The notes under the pieces: generated by a model
What the model saw: only the letters and a program-made list of their open reading frames with translations
Databases searched by the model: none
What the model was told of the DNA's origin: nothing
Made by a program: the position numbers and the translations under genes
Origin: Pseudarthrobacter chlorophenolicus
GTDB taxonomy: Bacteria; Actinomycetota; Actinomycetes; Actinomycetales; Micrococcaceae
Reading direction: 5' to 3'
Assembly (NCBI RefSeq): GCF_000962805.1
Contig: NZ_JZTW01000012.1
Location: 62,001-126,000 of the forward strand
Length of the DNA: 64,000 bases
Shown: in pieces, positions 20,785 to 28,744 of the stretch
Position numbering within the stretch: position 1 is the first letter of the stretch
How the letters are laid out: the number at the start of each line of letters is the position of its first letter

Positions 20785-21785
20785 TGTTCTGGTGGGTCCT
20801 CCCCGCAGCGGCAGTGGCGGCCGCCGCAGCAGCCTGGACCGCCATCCGGAGACGAAAGCCAGACGTCCGACGCCGGCCTGCCGCCCACAGCGACCGCCTC
20901 ACCATGCTGCCCGAGTACCAGGACGCCCTACGGCGCCACCGACGGTGGCTCGCCGTGGCCGGGCTCGCCTGCGCTGCGCTGCTGGCGTCAGCCGCTGTTG
21001 CAGCGGCGCGACCCGTCCAGCTCACCACCACGGTGCCGGAGCAGCGCAACCGTGACATCATGCTGTGCCTGGATGTCTCAGGCTCCATGAGCAGTGCCGA
21101 CGCTGCCGTGGTGGAAGTCTTCGCCGAATTGGCCCGCGAATTCGATGGTGAACGGATTGGCCTGACCATCTTCGACAGCACCGGCAGCCAGGTCTTCCCG
21201 CTGACGGACGACTACGGCTATGCCCGCGAACAGCTGCTGCTCGCACGCGACGCCTTCGACGGCAAACCCGGAGGTTCCGGTTTCCTGGACGGCACCTGGG
21301 GCGGTCGCGGCTCCTCGCTCATTGGCGACGGGCTGGCCTCCTGCCTCAGCGGGTTCCCCCGCACCCAGGACAGCGACACAAGGGCGGACAGCCCCGAAGC
21401 GAAGCGCTCCCGGTCGGTGGTCCTGGCCACTGACAACTATGTATCCGGCAACCCGATCCTGACGCTTCCGCAGGCTGCGGCACTGGCCCAGGACAGAACG
21501 GTGCGCGTGTACGCACTGAACCCGGGGGACCTGGACTACGGTTCTGATCCCGGACAGCCGGGGGCGCAGCTGCGGACGGCAGCGGAATCCACGGGCGGTT
21601 CGTACTATGCACTGGACAATCCGGGAGCGGTGCCGGGAATCGTCACCGCTGTGCAGGAAACAGAAGCCACCGCACTGAAAGGCGCCCCCAGGGCGGTGGT
21701 CTCGGACCAGCCGGTCCTGCCGTTGGGGGTGGCCGTCCTTTCCGGAATAACGCTCGGCGCGGCCCTGTGGAGGATGCGGCTATGA
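20775..21785 (+). CDS. VWA domain membrane protein (BatA-like)
   Basis: Membrane helices near residues 3-20 and 55-75 and at the C-terminus (about 310-330) bracket an extracytoplasmic or cytoplasmic von Willebrand A domain. The metal-ion-dependent adhesion site DVSGSMS is intact (residues about 98-104), with the later T and D positions in ATDNY. 336 aa. It overlaps both neighbours. In comparable operons the VWA proteins are clients or adaptors of the MoxR ATPase, linked to envelope stress or complex assembly; the specific role here is unknown. Confidence 0.88.
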   Translation: MELMFWWVLPAAAVAAAAAAWTAIRRRKPDVRRRPAAHSDRLTMLPEYQDALRRHRRWLAVAGLACAALLASAAVAAARPVQLTTTVPEQRNRDIMLCLDVSGSMSSADAAVVEVFAELAREFDGERIGLTIFDSTGSQVFPLTDDYGYAREQLLLARDAFDGKPGGSGFLDGTWGGRGSSLIGDGLASCLSGFPRTQDSDTRADSPEAKRSRSVVLATDNYVSGNPILTLPQAAALAQDRTVRVYALNPGDLDYGSDPGQPGAQLRTAAESTGGSYYALDNPGAVPGIVTAVQETEATALKGAPRAVVSDQPVLPLGVAVLSGITLGAALWRMRL

Positions 21786-22732
21786 CCCGGATCCGGCTCA
21801 CGGGTAGCCGCCACTGGCTGCGCCGCGGCCTGCTGGCGGTGTTCCTGGCCGCGGCGTTGTGCCGCCCCGCCCTGCCCGGCGGTACCTCGCAGGCCGCCAC
21901 CGCGGACCTGAATGTCTTTTTCGTGGTGGACACCACCACCAGCATGGTGGCCGAAGATTACGGGACCTCAGCCCCGCGGATGGATGGTGTCCGGCAGGAC
22001 ATCATGGCCATTGCCAAGGAACTGCCCGGGGCACGGTTTTCGCTGATCACCTTCGACACGAAAGCCTTCGTCCGCATGCCCCTGACCACCGACACCCTGG
22101 CACTGCAGACAATGGTCACCGTCCTTGAGCCGCAGGTAACCTCCTTCGCCAAGGGCAGCAGCATCACGGCCGCCCGCCAGGTCCTTTCCGAGCGCCTCGA
22201 CGCTGCGCGTGAGAGCCACCCGGAACGCCCGCGGCTGGTGTTCTACCTGGGTGACGGCGAGCAGACCAGCGGCAAGGAGCCGGAACGCTTCAACCTGGAC
22301 GGCAGCCTGGTGGCCGGGGGAGCGGTTTTGGGGTACGGCACCGCCGCCGGTGCCCGCATGAAGGAAAACTCCGGTGATCCGGGTGAAACCACGGACGCGC
22401 CCTACGTTCGTGACGGTGGCGGGGCGGACGCACTGTCCCGCATCGATGAGCCGCGGCTGCAGGACGTTGCCGGGCAACTGGGCGTACCGTACGTCCACCG
22501 GCAAGCCGGAGACCCCGCTGGCCCCATGATGCAGGAGGCCCGAACAGGAAGCCTCGAGCGAAGCGGCGATTCCCTGGAAGGCCGGACGGAGCTGTACTGG
22601 CTGTTTGCGGCAGGAGCCTTCGCCCTCGCCCTTCCGGATGCGGTAATGATCATCCGCCGGTACCGGGAACTGCCCCGTGCAGCGCCTCCCGCCCCGGCCA
22701 AGGCAGCGGAACGCGGGGAACGCGTCCCATGA
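21782..22732 (+). CDS. VWA domain membrane protein, second of operon
   Basis: ATG at 21782 overlaps the stop of the preceding gene (ATGA). A signal-anchor (residues about 12-32), a VWA domain with a degenerate MIDAS (DTTTSM in place of DxSxS, residues about 50-55) and a C-terminal membrane helix (about 275-295) are visible. 316 aa. The Thr substitutions in the MIDAS keep hydroxyl ligands, so metal binding is possible but unproven. Four-base overlap with the next gene. Confidence 0.86.
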   Translation: MTRIRLTGSRHWLRRGLLAVFLAAALCRPALPGGTSQAATADLNVFFVVDTTTSMVAEDYGTSAPRMDGVRQDIMAIAKELPGARFSLITFDTKAFVRMPLTTDTLALQTMVTVLEPQVTSFAKGSSITAARQVLSERLDAARESHPERPRLVFYLGDGEQTSGKEPERFNLDGSLVAGGAVLGYGTAAGARMKENSGDPGETTDAPYVRDGGGADALSRIDEPRLQDVAGQLGVPYVHRQAGDPAGPMMQEARTGSLERSGDSLEGRTELYWLFAAGAFALALPDAVMIIRRYRELPRAAPPAPAKAAERGERVP

Positions 22733-23571
22733 CCGCCACCAAAACCTTGCCGCCCAACGGGCCCCAGCACCACACCACGGGAGTGGCCGGCGTGGACCGG
22801 GGCAACGGAAAGGAGCAGCGCCAGGGCACTGGGCGGCTGCGCAGGCGGCGCCTGCTGCTGGTGGGCTCGGCCGTTCCGGTCATCCTGGTACTAAGCATCG
22901 CCGCCAAGCTCCTGAGCCTGGGCGTCCTCGGCGGACAGGCAGCCGCGGCGTTTGACGCCAGGGATGCCGCTGCTGCCGGGTCCGCTGCCAGCTGGCTGCA
23001 GCCCCTCAATATTCCTGAGCCACATAAGGCCCCGTTCGCCGCCGGGGACGCCGAAGTCCTCGGCGGGAACTTCGACGCTGCCCGGCAGCGTTTCGCGGAA
23101 GCCCTGGAGCTGGTTCCCGGAGCCGCAGCCGGGGACTCCGATTCCTGCATCATCAGGGTGAACCTTGTGTTGGCGACCGAACGCCTGGGCGACGACAAGC
23201 TGCGCGCGGATGATCCGGCGTCGGCCGCGGCGCTTTTTTCCGACGCGCTGGGCGTCGTCAAAGCGGCACCCGACGGCTGCTTTACCGGTGCCTCGGGGAC
23301 AGGTGATGGTTCCGCAGGGGAGCGGCTGGACGAAGCCGGCGGCCGCCTGGCCGGGAAACTGGAAGCCGCCGGCAATGATGGCAGCGCTGCACAACAGCCC
23401 ACAGAGGATCCTGGCCCCGCTGAAAAAGAGGCGGACCCGCCGCAGCAAAGCCAGCTGGAACAACTCGAGGAAAGCGCCAGGCAGTCCCAGCGCGAACGCA
23501 ACAGCGGACGGGAACGGGAGGACTACCTCAACGACACCGGGTACAACCAGGGTCCGGACCGGCCCTGGTAG
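22729..23571 (+). CDS. Membrane-anchored TPR-like protein, last gene of MoxR-VWA operon
   Basis: 280 aa: basic N-terminus, one membrane helix (residues about 40-62), then an Ala-rich helical region with two TPR-like helices (GGNFDAARQRFAEALELVPG and ASAAALFSDALGVV) and a charged Gln/Glu/Arg-rich tail that may be disordered. Bat operons in other phyla also end in TPR proteins (BatB/C/E), so this probably completes the complex. A 342-base gap with the metF leader follows. Confidence 0.78.
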   Translation: MTATKTLPPNGPQHHTTGVAGVDRGNGKEQRQGTGRLRRRRLLLVGSAVPVILVLSIAAKLLSLGVLGGQAAAAFDARDAAAAGSAASWLQPLNIPEPHKAPFAAGDAEVLGGNFDAARQRFAEALELVPGAAAGDSDSCIIRVNLVLATERLGDDKLRADDPASAAALFSDALGVVKAAPDGCFTGASGTGDGSAGERLDEAGGRLAGKLEAAGNDGSAAQQPTEDPGPAEKEADPPQQSQLEQLEESARQSQRERNSGREREDYLNDTGYNQGPDRPW

Positions 23572-23660
23572 ACCAGCGGCGGCGTGGGTCAGCCGGAGCG
23601 AACAATCTTCAGCGGGGCACCGGAACAGGGCGTAAAAGTGAGTCTTAATTCGGAGCCTGC

Positions 23661-23690
23661 TTGATCGGGCCGCCGGCCCGCTCATAGAGT
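23661..23690 (+). promoter_or_regulatory. Candidate metF promoter
   Basis: TTGATC (23661-23666), 18 bases, TAGAGT (23685-23690). It would start transcription near 23697 and give a leader of about 215 bases. Confidence 0.4.
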
Positions 23691-23696
23691 CGTAGG

Positions 23697-23913
23697 CAAG
23701 TTACCTTGGTAATGTGTCAGCGATCCTCCGTTCGGAGGGTGTGGGTGCCCCCATGTGGGCCTGACATTTGCTCACGGACAACTTCAGCACAGGCGTGGCC
23801 TTCGCGGCTGCGTCCCTGTGGAGTTCTTCCGTGTTTCCCAAACTCAAATCCATTGCCGTTTCACTGCAGCTTCATCCGCAGGGAGCTCCAATGGCCCAAA
23901 GCTGAGGACGCAA
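23697..23913 (+). promoter_or_regulatory. Structured metF leader, no known riboswitch class recognised
   Basis: TTACC-TT-GGTAA (23701-23712) is a small inverted repeat. TGTCAG (23715-23720) can pair with CTGACA (23761-23766), closing a domain that contains the perfect hairpin CCTCCG-TT-CGGAGG (23725-23738) and a GGG/CCC-rich second arm (about 23741-23760). A five-codon open frame (ATG at 23891, MAQS, stop 23903-23905) with its own GGGAG lies just before metF. I do not recognise SAM, SAH, cobalamin or THF riboswitch cores. Confidence 0.45.
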
Positions 23914-24876
23914 ATGTCACCGCCAAGCCTTACTGACGCACAGCCAAACCTTCCAGACGCAGCCCCGGTGGCGCTCTCCTACGAACTGTTTCCACCCCGT
24001 TCGCCGGCCGCTGCCGAGACGCTGTGGACCACCATCCGGGAACTGGAAACCACGGAACCGGACTACGTCTCCGTCACGTACGGTGCCAGCGGGTCGAACC
24101 GGAACACGGCCATCGAGCTGATAGACCGGCTCCTCCAGGAAACCACCCTCCGGCCGCTGGCGCACCTCACCTGCGTGGGCAACACCCCCGAGCAGCTCGC
24201 CGGCGTCATCGGCCAGCTGCTGGACACCGGCGTGCGCGGGATCCTCGCCCTCCGCGGCGACCTTCCCAACGATGCAAGCCAGCCCGTCAACGGCTCCCTG
24301 CGCTACGCCCAGGACCTGATCGAACTGATCCGCCGAGTGGAGCAGCGCCGGTCGGCCCTGCTGTGTGCGGGCAAGGTTGCAGTGGGAGTCGCGGCGTACC
24401 CCGCCCGGCATCCTGAATCACCCAGCGAGGAACACGATGTCGAGGTCCTGCTGGCGAAGCAGCGCTCTGGTGCGGATTTCGCCATCAGCCAGGTGTTCTT
24501 CCACTCTTCGCAGTATTCGGACCTCCTTACCCGGGCACGCCGCGCCGGAGTGACCATCCCGATCATCCCGGGTGTCATGCCGTTCACCAGCCTTCGCCGG
24601 GTAGAGCGGCTGGGTGAACTTGCCGGCGTGGAACCGTCGGCGGAACTCATTGAGCGTCTGGCCGCGGCCGATACGGACATTGAGCGCGTCCGCGTCGGCG
24701 TCGATGCCACCGTGGACCTGGCCAACGCCGCACTGGATGCCGGTGCTCCCGGAATCCACCTCTACACCTTCAATGAGCACCAGAGCGCGCTGGAGGTGCT
24801 GGACAAGCTGTCCCTTCCCCGGCACAGCCGTGCGGGCAGCCGCAACGCCGCCGTCCGGACGGAGCTCGCCAGCTGA
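23914..24876 (+). CDS. metF: Methylenetetrahydrofolate reductase
   Basis: FAD enzyme making 5-methyl-tetrahydrofolate for methionine synthesis. TIM-barrel features: SYELFPPRS near the N-terminus (family S-FEFFPP), VSVTYGASGSNR, LTCVGNT, GILALRGDLP, QVFF and IIPGVMPFTS. 320 aa from ATG at 23914, preceded by GAGGA (23904-23908); the frame is open upstream to 23755 but that part belongs to the leader. Likely regulated through the long leader. Confidence 0.95.
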   Translation: MSPPSLTDAQPNLPDAAPVALSYELFPPRSPAAAETLWTTIRELETTEPDYVSVTYGASGSNRNTAIELIDRLLQETTLRPLAHLTCVGNTPEQLAGVIGQLLDTGVRGILALRGDLPNDASQPVNGSLRYAQDLIELIRRVEQRRSALLCAGKVAVGVAAYPARHPESPSEEHDVEVLLAKQRSGADFAISQVFFHSSQYSDLLTRARRAGVTIPIIPGVMPFTSLRRVERLGELAGVEPSAELIERLAAADTDIERVRVGVDATVDLANAALDAGAPGIHLYTFNEHQSALEVLDKLSLPRHSRAGSRNAAVRTELAS

Positions 24877-24887
24877 GCCCCGGGCCT

Positions 24888-24919
24888 GACGGGCTCAACC
24901 ACCGGTGGTTGAGCCCGTC
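24888..24919. repeat. Perfect 32-bp palindrome, REP-like element and bidirectional terminator
   Basis: GACGGGCTCAACCACC followed by its exact reverse complement. It lies between the convergent metF and DUF2004 genes. The half-site GGTGGTTGAGCCCGTCGAAACC belongs to a repeat type seen in intergenic regions of many Micrococcales genomes (from memory). There is no strong T-run, so termination is likely but unproven. Confidence 0.75.
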
Positions 24920-24939
24920 GAAACCCGCAGAAAAATAAG

Positions 24940-25446
24940 TCAGGATTCCCAGACGATTTCGTCGTCAACCACGCCGTCTTCGTCGGCCGAGGCGACCAGC
25001 ACCTCGTCCGTAAAGTGCTCGCCCAGGGTGAAGTCCAGGACAAAGTAGCGCTCAGGCTGCCCGGGGTAGATGGCCAGATGGCCCAGCTTCAGGGCCTTGA
25101 GGAAGACGTCATTGGTGAGCTGGCTGCGTTCCTCCACGCCGAACACCTTCTGCAGGTGCTCATCCTTGAGGGCGTTGCAGTGGAAGTGCAGGTACTCCTG
25201 CGGGCTGGTGCCTTCCTGGTCGAGTTCCTCCGCGATCATCTCGCGCACCTCGTCAACAAGTTCCGGCAGGAAGCGGAGCCGGTAGTCCACCTTGCGCAGG
25301 GCCGCTTCATCGAAGTGGTCGTGCGCGGTGACATTCAGGTCGATCTTGAGCGGGTGGCCGCGCAGCTCATGTTTGGCGGCGAAGAGGTGATCCCTGCCGT
25401 GATTGAGCTCAATCTCGCCAAAATGCTGGCTGGCTACCTTGTTCAT
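24940..25446 (-). CDS. DUF2004 domain-containing protein
   Basis: 168-aa soluble acidic protein starting MNKVASQHFGEIELN, with the family-like FHCNALKDEHLQKVFG and YFVLDFTLGEHFTDEVLVASAD segments. Function of the family is unknown. Codon use is ordinary for the window, and the gene stands alone, convergent with metF and followed upstream by a LysR regulator gene on the same strand. Confidence 0.82.
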   Translation of the reverse strand: MNKVASQHFGEIELNHGRDHLFAAKHELRGHPLKIDLNVTAHDHFDEAALRKVDYRLRFLPELVDEVREMIAEELDQEGTSPQEYLHFHCNALKDEHLQKVFGVEERSQLTNDVFLKALKLGHLAIYPGQPERYFVLDFTLGEHFTDEVLVASADEDGVVDDEIVWES

Positions 25447-25491
25447 AGATTCAACATAGCCCCCCGGCGCAGCGCATTCCAGCGTTCAGGC

Positions 25492-26409
25492 CTAATTCAC
25501 GGCCGTGCGCATCCCGGCCAACGTCTCCGCCAGCAGGTCGACAAACAGCTGCACCCTGGCTGTTTTCCGGTCATTGATCAGGAGCGCGAAAACGTTGCGC
25601 GCAAGCCGGATTTCAGGGACGTCGAGCACCACGACGCCGGTGGGCTTGTTCCGCAGCGCCAGTTCGGGGACCAGCGCTGCACCCAGCCCGGCGGCCGCCA
25701 TCTCGAGGCTGGCATGGAAGTCGTCGCTGTGCGCCACTACGCGGGGGTGGAGGTTGCAGCCGGCAAACAGCCGTTCGATCACCATTGCGTCACTGGTGCC
25801 CGGATGGTGCATGATCCACGGCAGTTCGGACAGGTGTTCGGCTGCCACCCCTGCATCCGGCCGGAAGCCCCAGTCGCGCGGAAGGACCACCCGGAAGTCG
25901 TCGTCGCCAATCCATTGCCTGTTAATAGTGGCGGGCCACGCCACCCCCGTCTGCCCCACCTGGAAAACCACTGCGAGGTCCAGGTCTCCTCCCGCCCGCA
26001 GCCCCTGGATGGTCTGTCCCGGTTCAGCCACGGAGACGCGGAGATCGATGCCGAGATTCTTCCAGGCCGGATTCTTCAGGATCCGGGGGAGCACGTAGGT
26101 GGCAAGGCTGGGGAAAATGCCCAGCCGGAGCTCCTGGCTCGCGGCATCCTGGGTCTTCGACGCGGCGGCCATCAGGGCCTCGATGTCGGTGAGCACCTTG
26201 GCCGCGTGCCGGGTCATGACGACGGCGGCCTCCGTAGGCACCACGCTGCGCGCCGAACGCTGGAAAAGGATGGTGCCCGTGTCCCGCTCCAGGGCAGACA
26301 TCTGCTGGGACACGGCCGAAGCCGTATAGCCCAGGGTCGCCGCGGCTGCTGCGAACGAGCCCAGGCGGGTGACCTCCATCAGTGTCTTCAGGTGTACCGG
26401 ATTGACCAC
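25492..26409 (-). CDS. LysR-type transcriptional regulator
   Basis: N-terminal winged HTH (residues about 3-60: LKTLMEVTRLGSFAAAAATLGYTASAVSQQMSALE) and a periplasmic-binding-like effector domain (about 85-295). The start is placed at GTG 26409, giving 305 aa, the normal LysR length; the frame is open to 26574 but the added residues are Arg/Trp-rich and not LysR-like. It is divergent from the amine-oxidase/DUF1365/CFA operon at 26568, so that operon is its most likely target. Effector unknown. Confidence 0.9.
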   Translation of the reverse strand: MVNPVHLKTLMEVTRLGSFAAAAATLGYTASAVSQQMSALERDTGTILFQRSARSVVPTEAAVVMTRHAAKVLTDIEALMAAASKTQDAASQELRLGIFPSLATYVLPRILKNPAWKNLGIDLRVSVAEPGQTIQGLRAGGDLDLAVVFQVGQTGVAWPATINRQWIGDDDFRVVLPRDWGFRPDAGVAAEHLSELPWIMHHPGTSDAMVIERLFAGCNLHPRVVAHSDDFHASLEMAAAGLGAALVPELALRNKPTGVVVLDVPEIRLARNVFALLINDRKTARVQLFVDLLAETLAGMRTAVN

Positions 26410-26567
26410 CAGCCAACAGTACTCCGAGTGCCGTGCCCTTAAGTCCGGGTGCCGCGCCCGTAGGGTTGGACAAAAAGGGCGGTAATCCGCCCATCCGCTC
26501 CAGGTCCGGCGCCGAATTGCCGTTTGTATAGCCGTCCAGCGGCAGATGTTCAGCAGAGGAGCGTGGA

Positions 26568-27965
26568 TTGTCACCTAACCCAGCAGCGAGTGGGGGCGAG
26601 AGGCGGCGTGTCGCCGTCATCGGCAGCGGAGTGGCAGGCCTGACCGCCGCCTACGTCCTCAACCGGCAGGACGACGTCACCTTGTTCGAGGCCGATTCCC
26701 GCCTTGGCGGGCACGCCCACACCCACGACATGCCCCAGCCGGACGGCTCCCTGATGGGTGTGGACACGGGGTTCATCGTCCACAACGAACGCACCTATCC
26801 CACCCTCCTGCGGCTGTTCGCAGAGCTCGGGGTCGAAACCCAGGACTCCGAGATGAGCATGTCCATCCGATGTGACGGCTGTGGCCTGGAATACGCGGGG
26901 GCACGTGACGGAGCCCGCGGCATCATAGCCAAGCCTTCAAGCCTGCTGCGGGGACGCTACCTGCTGATGCTGCTGGAAGTGACCCGGTTCTACCGCAGAG
27001 CCCGCGCATTGCTGAAGACTGCCCCGGTTTCGGCCGTCAGCGGTCACGCCCACACCCCGGAACCCACGCTCGGCGACTTCCTGGCCCGCGAAAAATTCAG
27101 CCAGTACTTCATCTCACACTTCATGACCCCTGTGGTCAGTGCGGTGTGGTCCTGCGATCCCACCACGGCACTGAACTACCCTGCCCGCTACCTGTTTACC
27201 TTCCTTGGCCACCACGGACTGCTCGGCCTCAAGGGCTCGCCGCAGTGGCGGACGGTTACCGGCGGCTCGGCGCGGTACGTGGAAAAACTGGCGGCGACGC
27301 TGCCGGATATCCGGCTCAACACGCCTGTTACCGCCATCCGGCGCCACGACGCAGGCGTGGAGCTCACAGCTGGAGACACGCTGGAAGACTTTGACGCCGT
27401 CGTGATCGCCACCCACCCGGCGCAGGCCCTCGGGTTCCTCGCCGACGCCACCCCGGAGGAGAAGGAAGCGCTGGGCGGCATGCCCTACTCCGTGAACCAT
27501 ACGGTCTTCCACCGCGACCCGGCCGTGCTGCCGTCCGCGGACAACGCGAGGGCTTCCTGGAACTACCGCTTGCCGTCCTGTGATGCCCGGCCGGACAGGG
27601 TCCTGGTCAGTTACGACCTCACCCGCCTGCAGCGTCTTGAACCGCAGGACGGCCGCCCCTACCTCGTCAGCCTCGGCGAGTCCGATCTCATCGAAGACGG
27701 CACCGTGCTGGAACGGATGGTGTACGAGCACCCCCAGTACACGCCCGAATCCCTGAAGGCACAGGAGGCGATTTCCGCCCTGAGCGACGGCAAAGTCGCC
27801 TTTGCCGGCGCCTACCTTGGGTGGGGTTTCCACGAAGACGGAGCCCTTGCCGGAGTCCGCGCCGCGGAAAAGCTGGGCCGCCGGTGGGCTCCCGTCAACG
27901 CCGGCCCCACGGATGCTGCCGATGAGGGGGAGCGCGAGTTCGCACGGGCGGCGGAACCGTCGTGA
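26568..27965 (+). CDS. FAD-dependent amine oxidase-like protein (COG2907 type)
   Basis: 465-aa flavoprotein. FAD-binding motif VAVIGSGVAGLTAAYVL near residues 15-31 and GG motif LGGHAHTHD at about 48-56; a C-terminal GAYLGWGFHEDGALAG flavin motif near 405-420. It belongs to the amine-oxidase-like family found next to DUF1365 and cyclopropane synthases, thought to modify acyl chains. TTG start at 26568 with AGAGGAG at 26554-26560. First gene of a three-gene operon with four-base overlaps. Confidence 0.88.
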   Translation: MSPNPAASGGERRRVAVIGSGVAGLTAAYVLNRQDDVTLFEADSRLGGHAHTHDMPQPDGSLMGVDTGFIVHNERTYPTLLRLFAELGVETQDSEMSMSIRCDGCGLEYAGARDGARGIIAKPSSLLRGRYLLMLLEVTRFYRRARALLKTAPVSAVSGHAHTPEPTLGDFLAREKFSQYFISHFMTPVVSAVWSCDPTTALNYPARYLFTFLGHHGLLGLKGSPQWRTVTGGSARYVEKLAATLPDIRLNTPVTAIRRHDAGVELTAGDTLEDFDAVVIATHPAQALGFLADATPEEKEALGGMPYSVNHTVFHRDPAVLPSADNARASWNYRLPSCDARPDRVLVSYDLTRLQRLEPQDGRPYLVSLGESDLIEDGTVLERMVYEHPQYTPESLKAQEAISALSDGKVAFAGAYLGWGFHEDGALAGVRAAEKLGRRWAPVNAGPTDAADEGEREFARAAEPS

Positions 27966-28744
27966 GCTACGGTGTAGCCATGAACGCCGCCCCAGCCACC
28001 ACGCATGGTGCCGCGGCCCCTGCGCCGGCCATCTACCGGACCTCGATTTCACACGTCCGGCAAAGCCCGCTGAAAAACGCGTTCACCTACCGGAGCTACA
28101 GCTGGTTCGTCGACGTCGACCGATTGCCCCGCATGCCCGCGTTGCTGCGGCCGCTGGCCGGGTTCCACGCCGGCGACCACCTGGGCAACCCTGAAGACAG
28201 CATCCGCGCCAACGTGGAACGCTACCTGCGGACCCAGGGCATCGAGCCGGACGGCGGTGCCATCCACATGCTTACCAGCGCCCGGGTTTTTGGCTACGTC
28301 TTCAACCCGCTGTCCCTGTTCTGGTGCTACCGGAGCGACGGCGGCCTCCAATGCGTGATTGCCGAAGTGCACAACACGTACGGTGAGCGCCACTGCTACC
28401 TGCTCCGGACGGATGAGGCGGGCCGGGCGTCCGTGCCCAAAGCGTTCTACGTTTCACCCTTCAACGACATTGACGGGCAGTACCGGATGAAACTGCCGGC
28501 GCCGGGGGAGCGGCTGGCGGTCTCGATCGTGCTGGAGCGCGAAGGCCAGCGGCCTTTCGTGGCCACCATGGACGGGCGGCGGCGTCCCGCCACCGCCAGG
28601 AACATCATCGCTGCCGCCATCCAGGTACCGGCCGCGCCGCTGCTGGTATCCGCCCTGATCAGGGTGCAGGGCATTAAACTCTGGGCAAGACGCCTGCCCG
28701 TCGTCACCAAGCCACACCACACCTCACAGGAGGCAGTTCAATGA
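27962..28744 (+). CDS. DUF1365 domain-containing protein
   Basis: 260 aa with DUF1365 hallmarks: IYRTSISHVRQSPLKNAFTY at the start of the domain, FGYVFNPLSLFWCY, EVHNTYGERHCY and AFYVSPFNDIDGQYRM. Biochemical function is not established. The GTG start overlaps the upstream stop; an ATG 18 bases in is an alternative. Always found beside the flavoprotein and the CFA synthase in this type of cluster, so it presumably acts on the same lipid. Confidence 0.9.
   Translation: MSYGVAMNAAPATTHGAAAPAPAIYRTSISHVRQSPLKNAFTYRSYSWFVDVDRLPRMPALLRPLAGFHAGDHLGNPEDSIRANVERYLRTQGIEPDGGAIHMLTSARVFGYVFNPLSLFWCYRSDGGLQCVIAEVHNTYGERHCYLLRTDEAGRASVPKAFYVSPFNDIDGQYRMKLPAPGERLAVSIVLEREGQRPFVATMDGRRRPATARNIIAAAIQVPAAPLLVSALIRVQGIKLWARRLPVVTKPHHTSQEAVQ

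Noticed and set aside
23706..23936. Cys-rich 76-codon frame in the metF leader (a possible attenuator peptide)
   Set aside because: Overlaps the metF start, lacks a ribosome-binding site and the cysteines are scattered; leader structure is a better explanation.
25015..26442. 475-codon plus-strand frame opposite DUF2004 and LysR
   Set aside because: Reads through two real genes on the other strand and has shadow composition.
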